This document shows, one piece after another, positions 1 to 8,195 of a stretch of 23,329 nt of DNA. Made by a program: the position numbers and the translations under genes. The DNA comes from Collinsella sp. AF25-2LB (GTDB lineage: Bacteria; Actinomycetota; Coriobacteriia; Coriobacteriales; Coriobacteriaceae). How positions within the stretch are numbered: the stretch's first letter is position 1; each line of letters starts with the position of its first letter. The notes beneath the pieces are model-generated. The model ran no database searches. It was not told the DNA's origin and saw nothing but the letters and a program-made list of their open reading frames with translations. Location: positions 233-23,561 of the forward strand of contig NZ_QRUF01000025.1 in the NCBI RefSeq assembly GCF_003458415.1, in the 5' to 3' direction.

Positions 1-986
<986 letters not shown>

Positions 987-995
987 TCAACAAAA

Positions 996-1970
996 CTATC
1001 GGACATTTCGGCATGCGATAAGAGCCATAACCTTCGCAGAATTACCTCCTGTACAAAACGCCTCCGAAATGCAGTCTTTGTCGTAGTGAAAAACCGAATC
1101 CCCAGTTATTTCACGTAAGTACTTATAGAAGAAATCCTCCCAGCTTTTAAACTTCTCACTGTTTACAAAGGCTTCTGGGGTTTCCAAAACCGTCTTAACA
1201 TCTAGCCCTGAAATTACGCCGGAGCTCAGCAGAAGCCATTCGAACGACTCGGGAAGACAAACCGTAACAGTATCGCGGTGAATGTCTTGCAGCTTAAGGA
1301 CGCGGTCCGCATAGCACCCAAATGCCGCTCCGTCCGCAACAACAAACACGCGATCGTCGAAATGCTGATCCAACCAGCCCAAAATCGCGCTGTTCGTCAT
1401 GGCCGAAGCACAGGTAAGCTCACTATCAGCGAAATGCCGTTCAAAGAACTGGAAACCAGACTTACTGTCCTCGCATAGAAGGATAGAAAAGTCCTGTTTT
1501 GGCGCCGACCGGGAAATAGCATAACGATGATTCCCGCGATCTTGATAAACAGGGACGAAAGAATGGTATTTTCCGCTCGTCTTAATCTTGTAAATCTCAT
1601 CCACGCTATACGGAAGATTGGGGAAATCAGCCCTTGAGATCAGCACGAAATAATTCGAGGAATACAGCACATGATGGGCAAACTCATCAGAATGGATCTC
1701 TTTTAAGCCCTCATCGACAAATACAATCGAGTCATGAACGGACGAAAGCTGGTTTCGCCAATCATAATCGGTCAGGGCGACACAGGGACAATCGCATTGC
1801 AAGGAAACACCCGACTGCTCGCCCGTTCGCATGTAGTCTGCGACCATGTCAAACAGTGTCGTCTTACCCGTGCCACTATCCCCACGCACAATAGTAATGT
1901 TCCGTTTAATGGTAAATGTGTACTTGGTTCCCCTGCGGCGGGAAATCTTAACGAGATGCGAACCGTTCAT
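996..1970 (-). CDS. P-loop ATPase of unknown function, paired with a DUF4869-like gene
   Basis: A protein of about 324 residues. A Walker A motif GDSGTGKTT lies at about residues 30-38 and a Walker B-like SIVFVDEG about 55 residues later. The N-terminus (ITIVRGDSGTGKTT) has the build of a compact AAA/ABC-like NTP-binding domain, but no ABC signature was recognised. The C-terminal half matches nothing I know and has no membrane segment. Start choice: a GTG at 1979 follows the upstream stop codon directly, but it lacks a ribosome-binding site. The ATG at 1970 has AGGTG about 6 nt upstream, so I prefer 1970. It is translationally coupled to the DUF4869-like gene, with essentially no gap. The base composition is much less GC-rich than the flanking rfb genes, consistent with separate acquisition. 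A defence or regulatory role is possible but unproven. Confidence 0.75.
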   Translation of the reverse strand: MNGSHLVKISRRRGTKYTFTIKRNITIVRGDSGTGKTTLFDMVADYMRTGEQSGVSLQCDCPCVALTDYDWRNQLSSVHDSIVFVDEGLKEIHSDEFAHHVLYSSNYFVLISRADFPNLPYSVDEIYKIKTSGKYHSFVPVYQDRGNHRYAISRSAPKQDFSILLCEDSKSGFQFFERHFADSELTCASAMTNSAILGWLDQHFDDRVFVVADGAAFGCYADRVLKLQDIHRDTVTVCLPESFEWLLLSSGVISGLDVKTVLETPEAFVNSEKFKSWEDFFYKYLREITGDSVFHYDKDCISEAFCTGGNSAKVMALIACRNVR

Positions 1971-1979
1971 AAGCAGCAC

Positions 1980-2417
1980 CTACAGATACGGAATCGACTC
2001 GTGAATCAAATCGGCCATGTTGTGAACGATTCGGCCGCTATTCACGACTTTAATTTTAAAATCCTCGCGACCAAAGTCCATCACATGATAGAGATTCACA
2101 ACGAGCTTGCGGTCTTTCGCCATGTCGAGAATCCACTTGGCACAGTTGTCACCACAGGTAGAAGCGTTAAAAATATGCTTACGATCAAATCTCATAAGCA
2201 GCAGCGTTTTCACGCCACCAGAAAGCTGGAGTGGGGAGATGGATCCAAGCACAGGGCTTTCGATGACGTTTTCGGAGACAACAACCGATCGATCGACATC
2301 TTTAATTATCGAGACAGCATAGGGATCCGTAATCCAAGAAGACCGGTAAGAGTTTTTGAAATATGTCGCTGTGTTGTAAATCGCTTCTGGCATATCGCCA
2401 AAGTAGACGCTTAACAC
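1980..2417 (-). CDS. DUF4869-like protein
   Basis: About 145 residues beginning LSVYFGDMPEAIYNTATYF, with later segments WITDP, ESPVLGSISP, LSGGVKTLLL and FNASTCGDNCAKWIL. From memory these match DUF4869, a small family of unknown function; a profile search would settle this. The reading frame opens with TTG at 2429, but GTG at 2417 is preceded by GGGAG at 5-nt spacing and gives the start expected for such proteins (LSVYFGDM), so I place the start there. The stop TAG at 1980-1982 touches the start region of the ATPase gene, so the two form one transcriptional unit. A stem-loop at 2467-2492 separates the pair from rfbA, which suggests its own promoter. No catalytic motif is evident. Confidence 0.7.
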   Translation of the reverse strand: MLSVYFGDMPEAIYNTATYFKNSYRSSWITDPYAVSIIKDVDRSVVVSENVIESPVLGSISPLQLSGGVKTLLLMRFDRKHIFNASTCGDNCAKWILDMAKDRKLVVNLYHVMDFGREDFKIKVVNSGRIVHNMADLIHESIPYL

Positions 2418-2466
2418 ATCCACTCCCAATCATATTGTCTTTATGGTCAACGTAATCATAACGAAA

Positions 2467-2492
2467 GGGGCCACCAGATAAACGGTGACCCC
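2467..2492 (-). terminator. Rho-independent terminator-like stem-loop after rfbA
   Basis: The nine-base arms GGGGCCACC and GGTGACCCC pair with one mismatch around an 8-nt loop. On the minus strand the stem is followed by TTTCGTTA. It lies 21 bp past the rfbA stop and before the DUF4869-like gene, so it would insulate that pair from rfbA transcription. Confidence 0.6.
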
Positions 2493-2512
2493 TAAAAGAA
2501 AACAAGCTGGCG

Positions 2513-3607
2513 CTAGTACTCGCGCGGGCTGTTGACGATCTCGCCGGCGGCGACCTTCTTCAGGTGCTGCCCGTAGACCGACTTGCCGTAGGCCTTGGCG
2601 GCCTCCTCGAGCTCGGCGGTGGTGATCCAGCCGTTCTCCCAGGCGATCTCCTCGGGTACCGAGACCGGCAGGTCCTGGGAGTGCTCCACGGCGCGGACGA
2701 ACTCCGCCGCCTCGTGCAGGCTCTCCATGGTGCCGGTGTCCAGCCACGCGTAGCCGCGGCCGAGGGTGACGACGGACAGCGTCCCCTCCTCCAGGTACAT
2801 CTGAAGCTCGGCGGTCGTGATCCAGCCGTTCTCCCAGGCGATCTCCTCGGGCACGGACACGGGCAGGTCCTGGGAGTGCTCCACGGCGCGGACGAACTCC
2901 GCGGCCTCGTGCAGGCTCTCCATGGTGCCGGTGTCCAGCCACGCGTAGCCGCGGCCGAGGGTGACGACGGACAGCGTCCCCTCCTCCAGGTACATCTGGT
3001 TGAGCGTGGTGATCTCGAGCTCGCCGCGGGCCGAGGGCCTGACCTCATGAGCCTTGGCGGCCACGTCGCCCGGGTAGAAGTACAGGCCGGTGACGGCGTA
3101 GGAGCTCTTGGGCTCGGCGGGCTTCTCCTCGATGGAGACGGCCCTCCCCTCGCCGTCGAACTCCACGACGCCGAAGCGCTCGGGGTCGTCCACGTGGTAG
3201 CCGAAGACCGTGGCCCTGCCCGACTCGGCGTTCTGGACGGCGCGCGTCAGGTGGCGGCTGAGGCCGTTGCCGTAGAAGATGTTGTCGCCGAGCACCAGCG
3301 CGCACGGCTCGCCGGCGATGAAGTCCTCGCCGATGGTGAAGGCCTGCGCAAGGCCGTCCGGCGAGGGCTGCTCGGCGTAGGACAGGTTCACACCGTAGCG
3401 CGAGCCGTCCCCAAGCAGGCGCTCGAAGTTGGGTAGGTCGGTCGGCGTGGAGATGACCAGGATGTCCCGGATGCCCGCCAGCATGAGGGTGCTGAGCGGG
3501 TAGTAGATCATGGGCTTGTCGTAGACCGGCAGCAGCTGCTTGGAGGTCACGAGCGTGAGCGGGTACAGGCGCGTGCCGGACCCGCCGGCGAGGATGATGC
3601 CTTTCAT
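2513..3607 (-). CDS. rfbA: Glucose-1-phosphate thymidylyltransferase with internal 65-residue duplication
   Basis: Forms dTDP-glucose from dTTP and glucose-1-phosphate, the first step to dTDP-L-rhamnose. Visible motifs are [18 protein letters not shown] (nucleotide binding), [18 protein letters not shown] with Lys23, LVLGDN with metal-binding Asp108, EKP at 161-163, and LDTGT with Asp225. These numbers agree with Pseudomonas RmlA positions. The start at 3607 is set by AGAGGA 5 nt upstream; an earlier in-frame codon at 3628 has no such site. The protein is 364 residues, whereas the family is usually 290-300. The excess is exactly one extra copy of residues 204-268, repeated as 269-333. The duplicated part includes the LDTGT motif, so there is a second candidate metal residue at Asp290. 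Whether the enzyme folds and works is uncertain. The gene is GC-rich like rfbB. Confidence 0.93.
   Translation of the reverse strand: MKGIILAGGSGTRLYPLTLVTSKQLLPVYDKPMIYYPLSTLMLAGIRDILVISTPTDLPNFERLLGDGSRYGVNLSYAEQPSPDGLAQAFTIGEDFIAGEPCALVLGDNIFYGNGLSRHLTRAVQNAESGRATVFGYHVDDPERFGVVEFDGEGRAVSIEEKPAEPKSSYAVTGLYFYPGDVAAKAHEVRPSARGELEITTLNQMYLEEGTLSVVTLGRGYAWLDTGTMESLHEAAEFVRAVEHSQDLPVSVPEEIAWENGWITTAELQMYLEEGTLSVVTLGRGYAWLDTGTMESLHEAAEFVRAVEHSQDLPVSVPEEIAWENGWITTAELEEAAKAYGKSVYGQHLKKVAAGEIVNSPREY
2609..2998 (-). repeat. 195-bp tandem duplication inside rfbA
   Basis: Two head-to-tail units, about 2609-2803 and 2804-2998, are offset by exactly 195 bp (65 codons). The encoded 65 residues are identical, but the DNA differs at several positions, for example in the Pro-Val-Ser-Val-Pro codons, and all differences seen are synonymous. 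The reading frame is kept through both copies. Confidence 0.95.
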
Positions 3608-3671
3608 AAAAATCCTCTCGATTGACAATCGTTGAGCAAAAGCCGCTGATTACAGATGCATAGTTAATTAA

Positions 3672-3677
3672 ATTATA
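3672..3677 (-). promoter_or_regulatory. Candidate -10 element for rfbA
   Basis: The minus strand carries a perfect TATAAT about 65 nt before the rfbA start, preceded by TGCG (near an extended -10). No good -35 hexamer is seen at 16-18 nt. It lies in the 156-bp divergent region between rfbA and the large glycosyltransferase gene. Confidence 0.4.
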
Positions 3678-3763
3678 CGCACCGGCAGCAACCTCCCCGT
3701 CTTCTTATTTAAATCGGACAGCAGAAACACGCAACTCTTTCTGCATTTCTAGCGAGGCAACAA

Positions 3764-6235
3764 ATGAAAAAGTACAATGAGCAGTGTCCAACAAACGAAA
3801 GGCAAACAATGCGAGTCGAAACAACCGGAGTATGCAGAGGAAACTGGAAAATCTACCAGCAGCTTAAGATTGAAGGCATCCATAAAGGCTCCAGCGTAAC
3901 AGCCCAGGCGGCTACAGACGATAACCGCTGCTTGCCTTTATCCCTCCTAAAATTCCGGGACAATAGCTGTGATTCGAACTCATACGTCCTTGTAATCCCC
4001 GATCCCGATGCTCGCGCAATCAAAATTGAGTTTAGCGAAATCGGCCAAGACGGTCGCACCCTGAGCAGCGACTCCCTTTCGCTAAATTGCAAGAACATCA
4101 AATGGGAGTCGCGCCTTAACTACAAAATTAAACCTGACATGTGCAGCAAACTCCGAAACTACGATGACGTTTCAGAGTTTGACATGGCAACGATTGATTT
4201 TTGGCAGTGCATCGAAGATTCAAGCGACTATATCCTTAGGTGCACGGTGAGAACACCTTATCGTAACGACTCCAAAATCAAACTGCGTTGCCTCGATCGA
4301 GCCCTCAATGAAGTTGATTTGAGCATCGTCAATTTCGGTTCGAATGTAACAAGCGTTGGATTTACGTCCGAGAAAAAGCAACTTGAAACGCAGCTCTCGA
4401 TTCGCATGCCAAAGGCGTTCGATCGTTACTACTTTGTTATTGACGATCAAAATCACCCATCATTCAGTGCATTTGACTGCTTAACGCCCGATAAATTAGG
4501 CTTGCTTCTTGAGGAGACCAACTTTCTCTTTACCCATGCGCAGTTTGACCCCGAATACCCCGAATGGTTCACGGAGCATAAGGCAACTATCGGCGCTTTG
4601 GAGAAGCAGAGAAAAATCGTCTTCGACTGCGCTCCGAAGTTCAGCATCATTGTCCCTCTTTACAACACGCCCATTTCGTTCTTTAACGATATGGCCGAAT
4701 CCGTAAAAAACCAGTCTTATGCAAACTGGGAGCTCATCCTAGTTAATGCAAGTCCTGACAATCAGGAATTAAAGGCTCGCGTTGAGCAGGAGACAGCCCG
4801 CGACAACAGAATTAAATCAATTACCCTTGCCGAGAATAAGGGCATTTCCGAAAATACAAATGCCGGAGTAGCCGCTGCTTCGGGCGATTTCGTCAGCTTC
4901 TTTGACCATGACGACATCCTTGAACCGGATCTGTTGTTCTCGTATGCCGAGGCAATTGAAAACAATGACAACGTTGATCTTCTTTATTGCGATGAAGACA
5001 AACTCATGCCCGATGGAAAGCTGGCACAGCCGTTCTTTAAACCGGATTTCAATATCGATTTACTCAGAAATAATAACTATATATGCCACATGCTTACCAT
5101 CCGTAAGTCCCTTCTTGACACGCTGGAACCGAATACGAAAGAGTTCGATGGGGCTCAGGATCACAATTTGACTCTCCGGGCCGTGGAAAAGGCTAGGAAC
5201 GTCCACCATGTTGCAAAAGTTCTATATCACTGGCGCTTAAGCGAAACGTCAACCGCGGCAAATGCCGACAGCAAACCTTATGCCACCATTGCGGGTATTA
5301 AGGCGGTTCAGAATCACCTCGACAGACTTGGGCTCAATGCAAAAGTTGAACAAGCGCGTCGTCCCTTTACATATAAAGTAACCTACGCCGCGCCAGATTC
5401 CCATCCGCTCGTTTCGATCATCATTCCGACCAAAGATCACGCTGATATCCTCGATAACTGCATTACGTCAATTGTCGAGAAATCCACGTACGACAATTAC
5501 GAGCTTGTGATAATCGAAAATAACAGCACAGAAAATACGACGTTCGAGTATTACGATAAGTTACAAGCCAAATACCCTGCTATTGTTCGCCTTGTTACCT
5601 GGGAGCACGAATTTAACTTTTCCAAGCTCATGAACTTTGGAGTGTCCCATGCCAAGGGCAATTATCTCTTGCTGCTGAATAACGACACCGAAGTAATTAC
5701 GCCCAATTGGATTGAAACTATGCTTGGCATCTGCGCACGCGAGGATGTTGGCGCAGTTGGTGCAAAACTATACTATCCCGACAACACCATTCAACACGCT
5801 GGCCTATGCGTCACGGGCGGCGTGGCAGGACATCTTTGCCAAAGCATGCCAAAAGACAACTGGGGCTATTTTGCACTCAACGATGCGCAGCAAGACTTCA
5901 GCGCCGTCACGGCGGCTTGCATTATGACCAAACGAAGCGAATACGAAAAAGTCGGAGGTTTCACCGAAGATCTTCAAGTCGCATTTAATGATGTTGACTT
6001 TTGCCTGAAGCTTCGCGAGATTAACGATCTGATTGTATACACGCCCGAAGTCGAGCTATATCATTACGAGTCAATTTCTAGAGGCGTTGAAAACAACACG
6101 GACAAGCAAATTCGCTTCCACAAAGAGGTCGCGTACATGAATTATCGCTGGGCAAACTACTATGTCGAAGGCGATCCATACATGAACCCAAATTTCACCG
6201 TGGGAGAACCTGGAAATCGCTATTACCACTTGTGA
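3764..6235 (+). CDS. Large glycosyltransferase with two GT2 domains
   Basis: A protein of 823 residues with two GT-A fold family 2 domains in tandem. The first begins near residue 293 (FSIIVPLYNTP) and has the acidic DHDD motif at 381-384, followed by LLYCDEDK. The second begins near residue 550 (LVSIIIPTKDHADILDNC) and has LLLLNNDTEVI near 640 and GAVGAKLYYPDNTIQHAG. The first 280 residues are not recognised. Such dual-domain enzymes usually extend wall or capsular polysaccharides, often rhamnan-type, using nucleotide sugars at the inner membrane face. The start at 3764 has GAGG 7 nt upstream; an internal ATG at 3809 with AAAGG is an alternative. No signal peptide or membrane span was seen. 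It is divergent from rfbA, and the HEPN-like gene follows 23 nt downstream, probably in the same transcript. Sugar specificity cannot be read from sequence. Confidence 0.88.
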   Translation: MKKYNEQCPTNERQTMRVETTGVCRGNWKIYQQLKIEGIHKGSSVTAQAATDDNRCLPLSLLKFRDNSCDSNSYVLVIPDPDARAIKIEFSEIGQDGRTLSSDSLSLNCKNIKWESRLNYKIKPDMCSKLRNYDDVSEFDMATIDFWQCIEDSSDYILRCTVRTPYRNDSKIKLRCLDRALNEVDLSIVNFGSNVTSVGFTSEKKQLETQLSIRMPKAFDRYYFVIDDQNHPSFSAFDCLTPDKLGLLLEETNFLFTHAQFDPEYPEWFTEHKATIGALEKQRKIVFDCAPKFSIIVPLYNTPISFFNDMAESVKNQSYANWELILVNASPDNQELKARVEQETARDNRIKSITLAENKGISENTNAGVAAASGDFVSFFDHDDILEPDLLFSYAEAIENNDNVDLLYCDEDKLMPDGKLAQPFFKPDFNIDLLRNNNYICHMLTIRKSLLDTLEPNTKEFDGAQDHNLTLRAVEKARNVHHVAKVLYHWRLSETSTAANADSKPYATIAGIKAVQNHLDRLGLNAKVEQARRPFTYKVTYAAPDSHPLVSIIIPTKDHADILDNCITSIVEKSTYDNYELVIIENNSTENTTFEYYDKLQAKYPAIVRLVTWEHEFNFSKLMNFGVSHAKGNYLLLLNNDTEVITPNWIETMLGICAREDVGAVGAKLYYPDNTIQHAGLCVTGGVAGHLCQSMPKDNWGYFALNDAQQDFSAVTAACIMTKRSEYEKVGGFTEDLQVAFNDVDFCLKLREINDLIVYTPEVELYHYESISRGVENNTDKQIRFHKEVAYMNYRWANYYVEGDPYMNPNFTVGEPGNRYYHL

Positions 6236-6258
6236 GATCTAAATGCAGGGGAACAAAT

Positions 6259-6756
6259 ATGAGACTCTTTTCCGAGCTGGCTGAACGCAATCTCTTTTCG
6301 ACATATGCGGCTGCTTTGGATTGGATTCTGAGTGACCATAAATTTAGCGTGAATCTATGGGATAACAAGAACAAAGTTCAGGCCTTCACCAAAGCCTTTC
6401 ATAGGATGGAAGGAGTCTCTCAGGGTAGAGTCCACTACGAGCCGAAAAGGGGGACCACATTCCCACGACTCGGTGAATATCGACAGCATAAGTTGTTTAC
6501 GTTCTATATCGCTAGGGGCAATTCCGAAGCGAGAGATCTAATTCGTCACATTCGAAATGGAATAGCTCATGGACATATTCATGTTCATGAGCTTGATGGC
6601 GAATTGATTGTCGAAATGCTCGATTTCGGGAAAGAGTCCAACCAGCCCGATCGCCAAACGGCATATATGGTTTTTCCTCTGAGGTTCCTGAATGACATTT
6701 TCGAGTTGTACCACCAAAAAGAACAGCAGTGGGTCCGAAATGTAAATCGCAAATAG
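6259..6756 (+). CDS. Small HEPN-like protein
   Basis: About 165 residues. The segment IRHIRNGIAHG near residues 95-105 contains R99-N100-x-x-x-H104, the RNxxxH form of the RX4-6H motif that marks HEPN domains, many of which are RNases in toxin-antitoxin or defence systems. The surrounding sequence is rich in predicted helix, with an acidic C-terminal half. The ATG at 6259 is chosen because AGGGGA lies 6 nt upstream; an in-frame GTG at 6232 overlapping the glycosyltransferase stop has no such site. No obvious antitoxin gene is adjacent, and the neighbour is a glycosyltransferase. HEPN assignment rests on the motif and context of a short protein. RNase activity is an inference. Confidence 0.6.
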   Translation: MRLFSELAERNLFSTYAAALDWILSDHKFSVNLWDNKNKVQAFTKAFHRMEGVSQGRVHYEPKRGTTFPRLGEYRQHKLFTFYIARGNSEARDLIRHIRNGIAHGHIHVHELDGELIVEMLDFGKESNQPDRQTAYMVFPLRFLNDIFELYHQKEQQWVRNVNRK

Positions 6757-6783
6757 CTTGCTTAGCTAAACAATCATTTAAGC

Positions 6784-6807
6784 GATTATTTCGGATAATC
6801 TTGTTTT
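6784..6807 (+). terminator. Weak terminator-like hairpin after HEPN-like gene
   Basis: GATTAT and ATAATC pair around a 5-nt loop and are followed by TTGTTTT. The stem is AT-rich, so this is a weak call. Confidence 0.35.
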
Positions 6808-6877
6808 CCAGACCGTCTAGTAAGGTGATTATTACGCGGTGTGAGCACCGATTGCGTGCCGAATGTTGGTGTAAGGG

Positions 6878-6966
6878 GCCGCTTCCCTGACCGTAAATAG
6901 CAGGAAGCGGCTATCGCCTAGAATTTGAATTGCTTAGGTTCAGATTCACGGAAAGGCGATAACCGC
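6878..6966 (+). promoter_or_regulatory. Two mutually exclusive stem-loops before the transposase
   Basis: Stem A pairs GCCGCTTCC (6878-6886) with GGAAGCGGC (6903-6911) around a 16-nt loop. Stem B pairs GCGGCTATCGCCT (6907-6919) with AGGCGATAACCGC (6954-6966), 12 of 13 bases matching. The two share GCGGC, so they cannot form together. This is the layout of an attenuator or an IS-end structure that limits read-through translation of a transposase. Confidence 0.45.
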
Positions 6967-7007
6967 ATATTGACAAGATACACGAGATTGCCGGCGACGG
7001 TGCCCTC

Positions 7008-7997
7008 ATGCCGAGATTCGATGACGGCATTGTCAACATGTCCGAGCTCATCAGGGCGATGGCCGAGTCGCTGGTCAACGAGATCATGGACGCCCAGGCC
7101 GACGACGCCTGCGAGGCCAGCAACCGGCGAAACGGCTACCGCGAGCGCAAGCTCGCCACAAGCGTGGGCACTATCAGCCTCAGGATACCGAAGCTGCGCT
7201 CGGGAACGTACTTCTCCGAGGACCTGATCAGCCGATACTCGCGCGTGGACCGCGCGGTGAGATCGGCGGTTTCCGAGATGGTCGCCAACGGAGTGTCGAC
7301 CAGGAAGGTGAAGCGCGTGGCGCAGTCCATGGGCATAGACCGCATGAGCGCCAGCCAGGTGTCGAGGACGTGCTCGTCGCTGGACGAGTCGGTCGCCGAC
7401 CTACAGGAACGGGATTTGTCGGACGTCAGCTACCCCTACATCTGGCTCGACGCCACCTACATCAAGCGCAGGGACGCAGGACGCATGCAGTCGACCGCGC
7501 TCGTGACCGCCATCGACACGGAGACCTATGACGGCTGGAAGTCGATCCTGCTTTCGCTGCGCGCACGCAGGATCGACGGCGTCATCTGCGTCACCAGCGA
7601 CGCCCATGAGGGGCTCAAGCGCGCCATCCAGGAAGTCTTCCCCGGCGCCGCGCGGCAGCGCTGCATCGTGCACCTGATGCCAACGCCGCCGGCAACGACC
7701 AGGCAGAAGAGGGGCGCCGTGCTGGACATCCGGAAGGCCGTGTTCGCCAAGCGCGACACCAAGCTCGTGCACGGGCTGTACCAGCTGGCCACCGAGCAGA
7801 TAGAGGGCTTCTGCCCCAAGGCAGCCGAAGTTCTGGTCATGTCTGCGGTCGATCAGCTCGAGTATGAACCGGCGCTGTTCCTTGCTGAGCGGGTCGAGGA
7901 GCCATTCGGCTATCACCTCGGGCTCTGTGCCGCGTGCATTGAGGATCTCGAAGATGGTGGAGGAATCTTCATCGCTCGTAGATGTGATTTCTCGTAA
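7008..7997 (+). pseudogene. Decayed IS256 (Mutator) family transposase
   Basis: The first 275 or so residues are clearly an IS256/Mutator transposase: NRRNGYRERKLATSVGTI, IPKLRSGTYF, the first catalytic Asp in IWLDATYIK, the second in VTSDAHEGLKRAI, and FPGAARQRCIVHLM. It is broken in several ways. Upstream, a TAA at about 6960 closes the frame and no ATG fits the expected N-terminus. After VTAID, about 16 residues (the usual GYR...LGL segment) are missing. The text after HLM is altered near PTPPATTRQKRG. From about 7836, after CPKAAEVL, similarity ends, so the catalytic Glu and C-terminus are gone. The tail to the stop at 7997 is unrelated sequence read by chance. It is unlikely to be active. 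No terminal repeats could be assigned. Confidence 0.85.
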
Positions 7998-8110
7998 GAA
8001 GCGTTAATGACTGCGTTCCGAAACGCCAACAGTTCTTCGTCGTCCAAGGTCTCGCTCAGCTGGAAGAGCTCGAGCCAATGTAGGAAGTCACTGAGCCTGG
8101 AAGCCTAGCG
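7836..8110 (-). pseudogene. Unidentified minus-strand coding fragment at IS junction
   Basis: Beyond the point where transposase similarity stops, the minus strand reads like remnant coding sequence in two frames. One gives a leucine-rich acidic stretch (LSDFLHWLELFQLSETLDD), and the other gives SSTIFEILNARGTEPEVIAE followed by WLLDPLSKEQRRFILELIDR. A frame change near 7970 joins them. The IFEILNARG part is faintly like DUF262/GmrS-type proteins, but this is a guess. No intact start or stop was found. Confidence 0.3.
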
Positions 8111-8195
8111 CTTCCAAGATTCCTGCCTCACCCCGATTGCTTGACCCCATCGTTTTTAGACACTGAAAAATGAGCTGCAATAAGAAACGGTATCG

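Larger units (their letters stand above)
6757..7007. other. Non-coding stretch upstream of transposase remnant
   Basis: No gene was seen here. The stretch holds the weak hairpin at 6784-6807, a short CGGTG/CACCG palindrome at 6837-6850, and two overlapping inverted repeats next to the transposase. The boundary of the insertion sequence could not be placed and no target-site duplication was identified. Confidence 0.5.

Noticed and set aside
2430..3436. Several long frames on both strands across rfbA
   Set aside because: GC-rich codon use keeps stops out of other frames; only the minus frame with thymidylyltransferase motifs makes a known protein.
3622..3650. TTGACA at 3622 as -35 box for the large glycosyltransferase gene
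   Set aside because: No acceptable -10 hexamer occurs 16-18 nt downstream, and the hexamer lies in the rfbA leader.
7401..7916. Minus-strand frame of 171 codons over the transposase
   Set aside because: Most of it is antisense to clear transposase sequence; only the part beyond about 7836 might be real remnant coding DNA, and that is listed separately.
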